Below, in pieces: positions 39,229 through 51,150 of a DNA stretch of 64,000 bases. Every line of letters starts with the position of its first letter. Positions within the stretch are counted from its first letter, which is position 1. Position numbers and translations under genes: made by a program. Origin of the DNA: Brachypterus glaber (lineage: Eukaryota; Arthropoda; Insecta; Coleoptera; Kateretidae); the NCBI GenBank assembly GCA_958510825.1, contig OY294045.1, positions 97,586,988 to 97,650,987 of the forward strand. Direction: 5' to 3'. Under the pieces are notes generated by a model. It worked only from the letters and a program-made list of their open reading frames with translations. It was not told the origin of the DNA and did not search any database.

Positions 39229-39852
39229 TATTACTGATTACATTGACTGCGGTAAATTCCTCCGGGGGCATGTAAGTAACGTTTTTGGCATGCTGTGCGA
39301 ATTATCCCTTGGTTCGTAATTTTTTTAATTTTTAACATATTTTCACACCACAACTAGCTTTATAAATTTCTTAATCATAATTATGTAATAATTAGTTTAT
39401 GAAACTTTACAAGTCCCCTTAACATCTATAGAGGATTTTCAAAAAATATATCATAAAATATAAATATTTATAATTAAAAAGTATTATTTACTTACCGTTA
39501 GTGAATTAAATTGACAGGATGTGACTTAATTAAAATTGACACTCGCTTAAAAAAACATAGTTTTTACCAAATACAGATAATAAATTTAAATTTGTATGTT
39601 TAGGATACAAATCTATTACAACAAATACAATACATATTAATTATTAAAATAATAATTAACAAAAATCAAAAATACTAATTACATACTAATAAATGCAACG
39701 ACTTTGTTACGCTAAGGAAAAATTTTATTAAGCAAGTACGTAGTGCAGAGTAGAGTAGTGTGGAATAGAGATGTTATGGAATAGAGAAACGTGGAAAAGA
39801 GATGTTTGGAATAGAGAAATGTGGAATAGAGATGTTAAAATACCAGTTGTTA

Positions 39853-40283
39853 CAGTAACAGTAACAGAATAACCTTGTTTTAATGTAAAACATAACGTTG
39901 TTGTACAACTTGTATTTAATAAGTTGCTATAGTTACCTATTAGCTATATATAAGTACTTTATAAAGTTACTTACTTAACTAACACTAATTTCTATTTACA
40001 TTCGAAACTGCAGGTTCAAATTTATGGTTCTGGTCAATTTCTTCCCAGTATATTTCATCCAGGTACATTTTTTCCAGATGAAGTATACGGCCTTTAATAG
40101 CAACTGATTTTCTGGAAAAGAAGACTTTGTTAGTTACCTCTTCCATCCAAATGAAGTTCAAAGTTTAGTTTAATGATAAACTTTGAACCTGACGTTCTGG
40201 AAAACAATTTTTTGTTAGTTTTTTCCTTCATCTATCGTGTCTTTCAATTAGTAGGCAGTTTACGTAGGTTTTTTGTAAAATAC
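39853..40283. other. Non-coding spacer with a short palindrome
   Basis: TTCAAAGTTTAGTTTAATGA..TAAACTTTGAA at 40158-40191 is a near-perfect palindrome between two CTGGAAAA.. repeats. Otherwise nothing recognised. Confidence 0.4.
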
Positions 40284-40554
40284 ATCTGCTGAGCATCTGA
40301 AGTTGCCCACCCAAAAAATGCATGCAACTGTAAATTAAATATTTTGAAAACTGCTGAATTCAGTGGAATGGATTTGAAAGATTCCTAAATTGTATAAAGC
40401 TCCACTCATTTGACTATAAAACTGGCCGAATGTAGGTTTAAAAAAAATCACTGAGTTCAAAAATCATCCAGATCCATTTCTGGTTTTCGAAATATTCAAA
40501 TTTGAAGTTGCATATTTTTTTGGGTGGACTACTTCAATGGCTTAGCAGCTTAAG
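40284..40554. mobile_element. Foldback element, 270 bp
   Basis: TGCTGAGCATCTGAAGTTGC..CCACCCAAAAAATGCATGCAACT is mirrored by AGTTGCATATTTTTTTGGGT..GGACTACTTCAATGG.CTTAGCAGC. Non-coding. Confidence 0.7.
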
Positions 40555-40707
40555 GGGTCCTTAATGAGTACGAAATGTACTGGATATAAAATAGCCTGAG
40601 TAAACTGAATCTGGATGAGATTAATTGGGAGAAAAATGACGGACACCCAAATGTATATATAAGTATCACGCAAAACGGTTTTGGTGTGAAGCACTGTCGA
40701 AAACTTA

Positions 40708-41626
40708 TAGTCCAGTCAAATAACGAAAAAGTCCTTTGTTAAATTGCAATAAATGTACACGGTCTGATATTTTAAAGAGTAGAAGTGGATAGTAACAGAA
40801 CACTCCTGTTAGTTTTTCACCGGATGATTTGCGTAAGGAATGTCCGATATCTTAAAGTTTAGGGGTGAGTGAGGTTATCTCGCTAAATATACATCTTACG
40901 ATAAAAATGTATCATATATAACCAATTTTGTTAAGGAAAAAAATTCCAACAAGTTTTGTTTGAATCATTTTTTTTATTATATTACTAAGAATCGAGAATC
41001 GCAATTTTCAAATATGGCCATGTGGGAGCAAAATTGGTTTTTCCAATTTTTCAGCCAAATTATTCATCGGAGGATAAAAGTTGTAATGATCAAACTTCCC
41101 TCTCTTGAAATTCTCTATAAGTTTTATATATTCTGAATTTTAATAAGTATTTTGTTACGGTTACAGTGGGCGGTGAAACTCGAGTGGCACCCTCTGTAAC
41201 CACACCAAAGTACCAAATGAAAATTTATAATATGTATATGAAACTTATAGAGAATTTCAAGAGCTAAAAGTTTGCTTATAACCACTTTTATCGTCCGATG
41301 AATAATTTGGTCAAAAAATAGAAAAAACCAATTTCACCTCCAACATGGATATTTTTAAACCAACTCAATTGTTATTAATATATTAAAAAAATAATCCAAA
41401 CAAAAATTGTTGGAAATATCCTCCTTAACAAAATTGGTTATATACATTTTTATCGTAAGATGCATATTAAGCAACCCACCCCTAAAATTCAAGATAGCGG
41501 ACACCCCTTAAGCAAATCAACCGGTGAAAAACTAACAGAAGTGTTCTGTAACCATCCACTACTACCCTTTAAAATATCATCCCGTGTACATTTATTGCAA
41601 TTTAGATTTATTATTTGGCTGGACTA
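40708..41626. mobile_element. AGTCCAGTC-family foldback, copy c
   Basis: TAGTCCAGTCAAATAACGAA to ..TTATTTGGCTGGACTA, 0.92 kb, with TA at both ends and ~400-bp arms. The centre contains TTTTGTTACGGTTACAGTGG, as in the 5203 copy. Non-coding. Confidence 0.88.
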
Positions 41627-41854
41627 TTACTAAATAAAATAAAAATATATAAATACAATAAATTGTTAATAGATTAATATTATCATTAGTTCCAAATCCG
41701 TTCGATCCGTTTGAAAGACGGTTATACAAAGCCGTTTTCAATCCAAGAAGATATTCATCTTATGCATCTGTATCAGGTATAAAGTAACAACAAAAGCCTC
41801 TATAAATTTTACACTTAAAACACACAAAATATCAGTGGTTTTTACTTTGGTGTT
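41627..41854. other. Spacer between two related foldbacks
   Basis: About 230 bp, AT-rich, nothing recognised. Confidence 0.4.
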
Positions 41855-42677
41855 TAGTTCAGTCAAAAAGTCCAAACGAAAAATTCCTATGTTAAATTGC
41901 AATAAATGTACACGGGCTGATATTTTAAGGGGTATTCTACTAACAGGACACTCCAGTTAGTTTTTCACCGGGTGATTTGCATAGGGTGTCTGCTATTTTG
42001 ATTTTTAGGGGTGGGTGTGGTTATCTCGCTTAATGTGCATCTTACGACAAAAATGCATATAACCAATTTTGTTAAGGAGAAAATTTCCAACAATTTTTGT
42101 TTGAATTATTTTTTTAATATATTAATAATAATCGAGATATAAATATTTAAAAATGGCCATGTTGGGGGTGAAATAGTTTTTTTCGACTTTTTAGTCAAAT
42201 TATTTATTTATTATTTACGGTTACAGTGGGCGCTGAAAATCGCTGAAATCGCCTCTGTAACCGTACCATAGTACCTGTAAAAATGTATAATATACGAAAC
42301 TTATAGAGAATTTTAAGAGCTACAAGTTTGCTTATAATCACTTTTATTCTTCGATGAATAATTTGGCTGAAAAATTGTAAAACCCAATTTCACCTCCAAC
42401 ATGATTATTTTTTAAATTAACTCGATTGTTATTAATATATTAAAAAAATGATTCAAACAAAAATTGTTGGAAATATCCTCCTTTACAAAATTGTTTTTAT
42501 GAATTTTTTTGTAAGATGCATATTAAGCAACTCACTCATAAAATTCAAGATAGCGGACACGCCTTACGCAAATCACCCGGTGAAAAACTGACAGAAGTGT
42601 TACCATTTACTACTACCCTTTAAAAAATCATCCCGTGTGCATTTATTTCAATTTACATTTATTATTTGACTGGACTA
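41855..42677. mobile_element. AGTCCAGTC-family foldback, copy d
   Basis: TAGTTCAGTCAAAAAGTCCA to ..TTATTTGACTGGACTA. It has the same internal order as copy c, 230 bp away and in the same arrangement, with several deletions. Confidence 0.85.
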
Positions 42678-42700
42678 ATTGGGAATATACAAACTTTACG

Positions 42701-42802
42701 TTTAAAATTAGGATAAAGCCAAGTCCTTCTAAGGGAATGACGCCCTTAGAATTAAGGTTTGAATCGTCATTCCCTAAGGACTTGGCTTTGTCCCAATTTT
42801 AA
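42701..42802. repeat. 102-bp palindrome
   Basis: TTAAAATTAGGATAAAGCCA..AGTCCTTCTAAGGGAATGACG mirrors CGTCATTCCCTAAGGACT..TGGCTTTGTCCCAATTTTAA. Small loop near 42742-42768. Confidence 0.85.
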
Positions 42803-43265
42803 TATGGGAGAAAAAATTGCTTTTTTTACTTTTGGTGTCTTTAATGATTATAATAGTCATAATTGCATAGTTATACAGGGTTATTCTTTTAAATGGTACA
42901 CCCACCGCAACTTTTGAACGGGATGAGATATAAACTTTGGAATATGCATATGACATAACAAACATTTGTCATATTTTTCAATTTTTTATTCGGTAAGGCG
43001 GCGCCAGGGGGGCAGTGGTGGACAGTATTTTAAATGGCACCCTAGGTCTTGTGATACGTCATTTTAAAGAGCTTGAAATTCTCTATTTAAATATTTAACT
43101 ATTTATTTTTTAATATTTTTTTTTTTAATTTTTTTGCTTCAAAACTGATCAAATTTTCTGTATTTTTGAAAAATTAATTTTGGAAATTTTTCGCAAAAAA
43201 GTCAAAATATTTAATACATGGTGTGTTAAGACTTATTATTTATCATTTGCATGTAAAAATTTTAA

Positions 43266-43267
43266 TA

Positions 43268-43299
<32 letters not shown>

Positions 43300-45361
43300 A
43301 AATATTATAAAGGCAAAGGGCATGCCCTATCAAGCCTAATTGTAGTACAATAAATTGAGTAAAAAAAAAAAAAATGAATATAACAAATGTGAAAGGGAGA
43401 TAAAAACTACATAAAAAAGGTCACGTCAAGTTAAAAATCCAAAATAAAAAGAAAAAAGAATAGATATTGTGGTTTAACTTATAACGTTCCAAAATGAATC
43501 CAGCCTGTTCTTAAACGTATTTATCGACGGAGCAGATACCACGTGCTCAGGTAGCGAGTTCCAATCATCTCTAGTGCGACAGGACCAAAAATACTGCCGC
43601 GATGTAGTACGAAAGTAATCATGAGATATTCTCAACGAATGCCCTCTAGGCCGAGGGTCGTCTCTCAGTGTAAACATATGGGACATATCCGTTCCAAACA
43701 AATTATGGAGCGCTCTGTATACTAATATAAGATTACCACGTTTTCTTCTCATTTCAAGTGAAATAAGATTGGTAGCACGTAATCTGTTTACGTAGTCCAT
43801 TTGTCGTAAAACAGGACAAAGTTTAAGTGTACGCCTTTGTATCTTTTCCACAGCCAGAATATCCTTTATGTAAATGGGATTCCATACTGGGGCTGCGAAT
43901 TCCAGTATTGGCCTGATGTACGTTGTAAAAAGCTTGGTTATGCATATGGGAGATGGGTTGCTAAAAGTTCTTCGTATCAGGTGTAAAACATAGTTTGCCT
44001 TCCTCACAATGGATATAATATGTAATTCCCATTTCAAATCCTGAGATATTATAACGCCCAGATCTGACTGCGAAGTAACTACTTTAATTTGTTTATTGTT
44101 AATAAAGTAAGGCAAGCGGGGATTCTTTTTTCCCAGATGGAGTACCGTGCACTTATCTTCGTTTAACGGTAACAACCAATCTTTACACTAATTTTCTATA
44201 GTTGCTAGGTCTTCGCGCAATATGTTGTAGTCCGTAATTGGATTACCAAAAATTTTTTTGTCGTCTGCGAACGATGCATGCTTAGACTTAATACGTCTAG
44301 CCAAGTCCGCTATAAAAATTAAAAACAAGATGGGTCCTAAAACCGACCCTTGTGGTACTCCACTGATAGCTGCTAAAAAGTCCGAAAACGATTCACCAAC
44401 TCTTACGCAAAACAGCCTTAATGTTAGGTAACACTCCAACCACTTCAATAGTTTGCCCCTAATTCCAAAATGTTCTAGTATAGCCAGAAGCCTTTTGAAG
44501 GGGACATTATCAAAAGCTCGGCGAAAGTCCAAATAAATTACATCAACACTATTACCTTTATCCATTTCACGAGTCCACGAATTTAAACAATTTAATAAGT
44601 TTGTTATCACTGACCTGCCAGGAACAAAACCATGTTGTTCATTAGGTATAATAGAGTTTTCAAGTAAAAAGTTAATTAACTCATCAGCAATTATAGATTC
44701 CATAACCTTTAGTGGTACAGATAACAGATTAACAGGTCTATAATTACTGGGATTTAGATTGTCGCCCGTCTTGAATATAGGCGATACGATAGAAGTTCTC
44801 CAATCAGCGGGTACAGATGACGTAATAAAAGACATGGTAAAGAGCTTTTGTAATGGTTCCGCTAGAGTTTCTGCGCAGTCCTTTAGAATTTTTGTTGTTA
44901 TTTTATCTATACCTGGAGCAGAGTTTTGTTTTAGTTGTCTGAGCTTAATTTGAATTTTCTCAGTAGTAAACTCTATATCTGATAATGAATTTGGATTTCT
45001 GTCGGCAGTAATTGGTGGGATAACGCCGTGAGGTTCTTCAGAGTAAACAGATTTGAATACCTGACCAAATAAGTCGGCTGTTTGTTTATTATTTTCGCAT
45101 ATTTCCCCATTTTGACATCTTAGTAACGGTATACCAACATTTCCAACAGTATTTAAACGCACGTACTTGTAAAATTTCTTCGGATCTTCGTGCATAACGA
45201 TATTTGTTTCGTACTCCGATTTCTTTTGTGCAATAATTTGAGACAAATTATTTGAAAACCTTCTGAATCTTTCAAAATCGTCTTGGTTTCTTGTTCTTTT
45301 AAACCTCTTCCAAAGAAACGCTTTTCTTTCAACTTCTTCCAATAAACTATGCACCAAATAT
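43266..45361 (-). mobile_element. 5'-truncated CR1/L2-like LINE
   Basis: Minus-strand LINE: RT coding region (45357-43474), ~175-bp 3' UTR containing GGCTTGATAGGGCATGCCCT, and an (AAT)n tail at 43299-43277. A 12-bp direct repeat TAAAAATTTTAA (43254-43265 and 45362-45373) flanks it and may be the target duplication, though it is low in complexity. The endonuclease region is lost. Confidence 0.82.
43474..45357 (-). pseudogene. CR1/L2-like reverse transcriptase, one in-frame stop
   Basis: About 627 codon positions in one frame, interrupted by a single TAG (44187-44185) where related proteins have Trp (EN-W-C-K-D-W). The order of motifs is: linker EYETNIVMHEDPKKFYKYV; VPADWRTSIVSPIFKTGD; NYRPVNLLS; motif A VIYLDFRRAFDNVPF; motif B SGVPQGSVLGPILFLIF; motif C ASFADDKKIFG (FADD instead of the usual YADD); thumb LGVIISQDLKW; C-terminal tail with RPRGHSLRI and WNSLPEHVV. 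It copies LINE RNA onto nicked DNA in the family. The 5' end is missing. Confidence 0.9.
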
Positions 45362-45700
45362 TAAAAATTTTAAAGAAAAAAAAATCTTCAAAAAAAAATA
45401 TTAAAAAAATAATAGTTACACAGTTAAATAGAGAATTATAAGCTATTTAACATGAAGTATCACAAGACCTAGGGTGTCATTTGAAATATTGTCCACCACT
45501 GCCCCCCTGGCGCCGCCTTACAGAATAAAACATTGAAAAATGTCACAAATGATAGTTTTTGTTCACCTTACCGAATAAAAAATTGAAAAATATGGCAAAT
45601 GATAATTTTTATTTTGCGATTTACATATTTAAAATTTAAAGTCTATATCTCATTTCGTTCAAAAGTTACGGTAGGTGTAACTTTTAAAAGAATAACCCTG

Positions 45701-45912
45701 TATACACTGAAAATTCATTACCGTAGTGAATACCAAAGGTTTTTGTCTATTTAGAACCCCAGGCAACATTTGTTATTAATTACAAGTTGTAAAACATAAC
45801 AGAGCAACGTTATTTTTTACTGTAACATATTGTAATTAATAACAAATGTTGCCTGGGGTTCAAAATAGGCAAAAATGTTCAATATTTACTACGGTAACGC
45901 ATTCTCAGTGTA
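45701..45912. mobile_element. MITE with ACACTGARAAT ends
   Basis: TACACTGAAAATTCATTACC..GTAGTGAATA and TACTACGGTAACGCATTCTCAGTGTA are inverted. Inside, CCCAGGCAACATTTGTTATT pairs with its complement at 45828-45858. It abuts the previous foldback, sharing the TA. Confidence 0.8.
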
Positions 45913-46121
45913 TTGTATAATTTTTGCTAATAATAAATTCATCTGATTAGGAACTATGTATTTAAACTTCTATAAAATACTTTATTCAGGGAGACTTTTC
46001 GTTTCTTAATTGGAAAAAATTAACTTTTTAATTTTTTTTGTGACTAGAATATTGTATTTATTAAACTGATTTCTTTTGGTCATATTTATAAAACATATTA
46101 AGAATGTAATTTTTGTTTTCA
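45913..46121. other. AT-rich spacer
   Basis: Nothing recognised. Confidence 0.35.
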
Positions 46122-46515
46122 TTTTTAGTACATTTTGACCACTTCAAAGGGCGTCCAAAAGACACTTTTTAAACGGCTCCACAGTTTTTGGGCTTCCTGT
46201 AACACATAGAGTAAAAATTCCAACAGGGTTCTATTCACCAGACTAAATACTAGTAACTAAACCTAAAAAATATTCTATTTTTAGTATTTTTATCATTTTA
46301 TAAACATTTTTCTGACACCATTTCCTTTTTCAGAAAAATGTTTTAAAAATAATAAAAATACTAAAAATAGAATATTTTTTAGGCTTTTTACTTACTAGTA
46401 TTTAGTCTTGTGAGTAGAATCCCGTTGGAGTTACAGGAAGCCCAAAAACTGTGGAGCCGTTTAAAAAGTGTATTTTGGAAGACGCCCTCTGAAGTGGTCA
46501 GGATGTACTAAAAAT
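46122..46515. mobile_element. Foldback element, ~390 bp
   Basis: TTTTTAGTACATTTTGACCA..CTTCAAAGGGCGTCCAAAAGA mirrors TCTGAAGTGGTCAGGATGTACTAAAAA. The inner arms carry GGCTCCACAGTTTTTGGGCT and ACTAAATACTAGTAA. Non-coding. Confidence 0.85.
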
Positions 46516-47177
46516 GCAAAAAAAGATATATTTTTATAACTAGTGTATTAAGTGGATAAAATCACTTGAGAATTTAATTTTATCCAACACCTTTTATTTT
46601 TAAATAAAAATCTATAATTTTGCGAAAAATTATGTCAAAAATATTAAGATTAAGTTTTCTTAATACTAAAATAATAGGTAGCCATGGCCTAAATATGCCT
46701 ATTAAAAATAAACAATTGCTAGTTTTACATTTCTTACAAACGTCAAAATGGACGCGGTGATGACAGAATTTTTAATAAAAACAGTATTTTTTTCAAAAAC
46801 TAAAGAATAATTTGGGGTTTTCTTTAATTTTTATGGTTTAGTTAACGTGCTTCTATTTATAGAATAGTTATAATACTTAATTAATAGGGTATGTAACTAA
46901 TTTTGGGTGAGATCAAAAGCTGTACGTAAAAGAGTGGGTGAAAAATTTTTTAGTCACTAGTGGAAAAACACTCACTTTTGACATTTAAAATAGTGCTCAA
47001 AACAAGTGTTTCTGTGAAGGTGTTGGATAAAAGTTTATTTTTTTCCAATTATGAGACGAAAAGCCCCCTTAAATAGTAAAATACTTCAGCTGGATAGCAA
47101 GTATTTGCTATTTGCTAATTTACATGTCCTATTAAACGAAGCATTTTAATTTATCCGATATATTATACTAAAAATAA
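46516..47177. other. Spacer with one inverted pair
   Basis: TTTATCCAACACCTT near 46585 and AAGGTGTTGGATAAA near 47017 are inverted, so a poorly preserved ~440-bp element may lie here. No gene recognised. Confidence 0.45.
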
Positions 47178-47413
47178 GCAATTTTTTGTGGCGTTACCGG
47201 AACTAACCGGGTTACTGAAACTCATTTTTGTGCGAAGTGGTTACATACGCAAAACCCAACCTATAAATTGTCTATTTACAGCAAATTCACAGGCCTGTGC
47301 GCATATTTGACAAAAAAAAATAACCAATGCGTTGTTTGGGAACTGTAGGTTATGCGAATTTACTGGTGGGGATAATAACCGTAAGGTTAACCGGCGTTAG
47401 CACAAAAAATTGG
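47178..47413. mobile_element. MITE with CAATTTTTTGTGG ends, copy 2
   Basis: GCAATTTTTTGTGGCGTTAC..CGGAACTAACCGG pairs with GGTTAACCGGCGTTAGCACA..AAAAATTGGC. The same ends are found at 35583-35709. Confidence 0.72.
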
Positions 47414-48292
47414 CAATAAATTGTATATTCTCAGTCGCCATAGTAATAATAACTGATAAATTTTGAGCCTTAATATTCACATAATAGACTTTTCACACTA
47501 ACTAAATAGACTAACACACAGCACCATACAAAGGCCCGTAGTTTATAGACGAGGTCGTTTATAGAGGAGGTCCTAAATAAAATTTGTAAATATTGAGTTA
47601 GCCATTAAATGGCATAAATTTTATGGATTTTAAGTTTTCATGTTAAATAATATTATGTATATAATGTATAGATTATTTTTTAACGCTTTTATCAACCAAT
47701 CATTTAACAATATATCTAGCTACGTGTTTATTTTTGTCCAAACATATTATATTGGGAATTTTCTACCATAGAAAATACTAGTGAGAATCGCTGTAGTATT
47801 TTGTTTTTTTAGTATTTCTCTTTTACAACAAGATTTCATGCCTAAAACTAATTAATAATTAAATATGAATATATTACTATTTATAACTATTGTTATTAAT
47901 TTATTGTTTACCAAAAAATACCTCAAAATATTCTTTTTATAAAATGTAATGACAGTTTTTATAGGTTGACTTTTATGAACATATTTACAAGCCAAGCGCA
48001 GTACCGCGCTAGTCAGTACTGCAGTAAGTGACTAAACTATTGACAGAACCATAATTTGCAATTTAAAAATGGACAAAAAAGGTTTTAGTTCAGCATTTAA
48101 GAATGTAATTAAATTAACCAAATCAAAGAATATGCCCTTAAAAATATTGAGATAAGTAATAAAACAATTTATATCAATTTGCGATGAAAAAAAATATAAA
48201 AGTTGGTTTGACATATTATAAATGGTTAAAAAATAATCTTCCGAATTACACATGATTCTTTGATTTATCGACAAAAATTCACAGTTTTCATT
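47414..48292. other. Non-coding spacer
   Basis: AT-rich. A 91-codon frame (minus strand, 48032-48307) has no recognised family and overlaps the next palindrome, so it is not called. Confidence 0.35.
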
Positions 48293-48366
48293 CAAATTTG
48301 CTGTCAAAGGAAATAATTACTCCAGAGGCATCACCCTGGTCGTAATTATTTCCAGACAGCAAATTT
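48293..48366. repeat. 74-bp palindrome
   Basis: AAATTTGCTGTCAAAGGAAA..TAATTACTCCAG mirrors CTGGTCGTAATTATTTCC..AGACAGCAAATTT. Confidence 0.8.
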
Positions 48367-48740
48367 TTCCCGCATAATTCTCAGCCTCTTGTGTAATTAT
48401 ATATGAAAATTAAATTAAATTCCCAATTATTGATAAAACTATTTTTTACATTATTGATTATAAGGATTATTATTCTTGAAGAATGAAAATAATTAAAATA
48501 TTACTTTATTTCCTAAGGACCTCCCTTTCTACAGCACAATATTAATTAAATACCGCTTTATCAATTAATTTTTAATTCTTTAAAAACTGCTAACCGTTCC
48601 AATTTATCTGACAAATCTTGTCATGGTCCAAGAGATTTTCCCATATAAGTGCCCATATGGTACCTAGCATAGAATTAAATTGTCAATTACTCTGATATAT
48701 AAACTAAAATTAATTATAATATACAACAAAATGTACGATA
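48367..48740. other. Non-coding spacer
   Basis: AT-rich; nothing recognised. Confidence 0.35.
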
Positions 48741-49034
48741 TACAGGGTATTTTAAAAATAGAGGTAAAAAATTTAGGAGGATTCTACCAAACCAAAAAAT
48801 AGTAAAAAAAGTTTTTTTTATAAAGATTGCCCGGAAATGAGTTCCAAGCAAATACGCCCCTTCTTAGGGTCTTTCTTAAATAGGGTTTTTATTCAATATC
48901 CTGCTGCTACTGCAGCAACGAAATTTTGCACATTTCTTAATATGGTAATTATATAATTTTTATTTAGCAACTTTAACCAGGAGGTTGCAAAATGTGAAGA
49001 ATTTTTAACTCTTATACACCATTTTTTTTTATTT

Positions 49035-49172
49035 ACATCGGCACTTAGTGCTACTAAGAGTGCCGATGTATTGAAATCTTCGCCGAAAAGTCAAAATCTT
49101 TGACCACGTTTTTTTACACATCTCGACGTTTTAGACCATAGAGTCGAAATCAGTAAAAAAAAAATTGCGTCC

Positions 49173-49204
<32 letters not shown>

Positions 49205-49744
49205 GGGTGTAAACTCTCTAACTCCATTTCTACATGAGATATCGACTTGCGGTTTTTTGCATATTGTTTCTTATCGTATTCCGAAGAGCTGATTAGATTT
49301 TGGGGGTAAACGATTGGGGGTAAGGCGGTAAAAATAGGGTAAAACTCCTATTTTTAGCGTTTTTTGTTTATAATTAAGGCAATTATTATTGTATTTGGTT
49401 AATTTAGCACTTATATAAAAGATAATTTTAAATTGGTCAAAAAATGTTATAAACAACGTTTTCCTAAAACGCATTGTTTTCGAGATATTGGCGTTTAAAG
49501 CAGTAAAAGGTTTTTTTTAGCATATCTCACATATTTATAACCCGATTTCAAAAAATTATATTTTAAATAAAAGCTCTTTTTAAGCCCTATAATAAATGTT
49601 ATATACAGTTTTTGCTAGAATATAATGTTTTAAAGATAGAGAATTTAAAATCAAACAAATCACCTAGTTTGAAATTTGCAAACTAGATGGCTCTAGTGTA
49701 CAATAGTGCCGATGTTTTGACAGGGTGCTTGCAACGCTTCATCT
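49035..49744 (-). mobile_element. Helentron-like repeat, copy 2
   Basis: Reverse orientation of 22194-22917: begins ACATCGGCACTTAGTGCTAC and ends GCTTGCAACGCTTCATCT. Contains a (GTCT)n array at about 49168-49205 and the same 67-codon frame (MRFRKTLFITFFDQF..) as the first copy. Confidence 0.68.
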
Positions 49745-49908
49745 ACTTCTTATTTAAAAATACATAAAAAAAGGTATTTTTTATGTAGGGATAACCGTTT
49801 TCAAAAAAATTGCAGTTAAAGAGATAATTCCACGTTCTAAAGACGAACAAATAAAAATTTTAATACTGCAAGGTAAAGGAACTTCTTATATTTTCTGCTG
49901 TATACAGC

Positions 49909-49952
49909 AGTTTTAATACGTGATTCTACATGTAGAATCACGTATTAAAACT
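49909..49952. repeat. Perfect 44-bp palindrome
   Basis: AGTTTTAATACGTGATTCTA followed by the central CATG and the exact complement. There is no loop, so it is fully self-complementary. It lies at the right end of the interrupted foldback. Confidence 0.95.
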
Positions 49953-49979
49953 ACCTCTATATTTAAAAACGCCATGTAT

Positions 49980-50230
49980 TTTTTAAAGTTATAATTTTTT
50001 AATAGCTTTGTCTACCTTCTCTATTGCAAAATTTGCCATGGATTTAATTTATTATACATTGGAACTGTTATCAAGTAAGAGTTTATTTTAATTTTAGAAG
50101 CTAGCAATGTATCAGACATGATACTTTATTACCTGTACTATAACATAAATCTTTTTTAACCACCATGCAGTGACTTAACAGAGATCGAATCGTTTTTGTG
50201 TATCGAGTGATTTAGAGTACCTATATGTTT
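49980..50230. other. Spacer
   Basis: Nothing recognised. Confidence 0.35.
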
Positions 50231-50834
50231 ATACAGTGGGGTACAAAAAAATCACCCCTCCTCCCGCCCCTCCCTCTTAACTTTTGAACAAGTTGAGATA
50301 TCGACTTCAAATTTGTAACTTGTAAATAAGACAACTAAAACTATACTTTTGCATATTTTTTAAATGTTCATTTCTTAAAATGTAGAGAGGGGGACACGGG
50401 GGGCATTTTTTCTAAATGGAAAGGTGGGTTGTGTGATATATTATTTTAAACAAAATAAAATTCTCTATTTGACTGTAGGTATAGTTTTTGTTTCTAAAAA
50501 AAAATTAAATATTTTGAGTTTTTAATTTTGTGTACTAAATTTTTTTAAAGAAATTTTAACCAAAATACCCCTATTTTAATCCCCTAAGAAAATGTATAAT
50601 TTTTTTTTTAATATATGGTTAAATACAACATTATATAAGCTTTAAAATTATGTAAAACACGACGTTTTCATTAGAACAAATCCCCCATGCCCCCTGTCCA
50701 CATTTTAAGAGCTGAAAATATCAAATATATGCAGAAAGTTAGTTTAGTTTGTCTTATTTACGAGTTCTAAATTTGAAGTCGATATCTTAACTCGTTTAAA
50801 CTTTAAGAGGGGGTGAATTTAGGACCGCACTGTA
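50231..50834. mobile_element. Foldback MITE, CCAAAAGTCACC family, copy 3
   Basis: Starts ATACAGTGGGGTACAAAAAA..TCACCCC and ends GGGGGTGAATTTAGGACCGC..ACTGTA. Inner motifs TTGAGATATCGACTTCAAAT and AAAATGTAGAGAGGGGGACA. It is more diverged than the copies at 2984 and 18309. Confidence 0.8.
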
Positions 50835-50996
50835 TGTATACCGAGTATTTCAACTGTATCAAGACAATGAAAACATATCGAAAACTAAAAAAGATAATCA
50901 AGTTCAGCAAAAAAAACAATTAAATAAAAAAGAAGGGCTACGAAAAATATATGTATAAGAAATATATGAAAGTAAAAGGTGTCGGACTGGGTAGCT

Positions 50997-51150
50997 GAGC
51001 AAAATAGAAAAAATTGTATAAAGCACTCGTTTCATAACACGTTTTTAGCCCACTAGGACTTTAGAAAACTCGCCGCAAGCGGCTCGTTTTCTAAACTTGT
51101 ACTCGTGCGCTAAAAACGTTTGTTATGAAACTAGTACTTTAATATACTAT
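50997..51150. repeat. Short palindromic repeat, copy 2
   Basis: Matches 279-432 with few differences, including the palindrome with a GCCGCAAGCGGC apex and the flank GAGCAAAATAGAAAAAATTG. Confidence 0.82.

Larger units (their letters stand above)
38141..39844. mobile_element. Tandem-repeat-armed foldback, copy 2, with internal cargo
   Basis: Ends GGCATTATGACATC and (inverted) GGTATTTTAACATC, with an exact 8-bp target duplication AGTTGTTA (38133-38140 and 39845-39852). Each arm begins with ~14-15-bp tandem units (ACATCTCTATTCC..) and continues with GCACTACGTACTTGC and TTTTTCCTTAGCG in inverted order. The 1.4-kb middle is not symmetric. It includes a possible recombinase fragment (38750-38878) and a GC-rich palindrome (39099-39228). 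Copy 1 is 26809-27398. Confidence 0.88.
42874..45702. mobile_element. Foldback MITE opened by a LINE insertion
   Basis: Left arm 42874-43253 (TACAGGGTTATTCTTTTAAA.., GCGGCGCCAGGGGGGCAGTG) and right arm 45374-45702 (..CACTGCCCCCCTGGCGCCGC, ..TTTAAAAGAATAACCCTGTA) are inverted. The LINE at 43266-45361 sits in the loop. It is related in design to the CCAAAAGTCACC family (TTTTGAACGGGATGAGATAT). Confidence 0.85.
48741..49979. mobile_element. ACAGGGTGT-type foldback remnant interrupted by a nested repeat
   Basis: The left end TACAGGGTATTTTAAAAATA.GAGGTA and the right end TACCTCTATATTTAAAAACGCC are inverted. The left inner arm carries AAGATTGCCCGGAAATGAG. A Helentron-like repeat (49035-49744) interrupts it. 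Arms are short and diverged. Confidence 0.6.

Noticed and set aside
47934..48307. 91-codon minus-strand frame as a gene
   Set aside because: No promoter, splice signal or recognised motif, and its start overlaps a palindrome.
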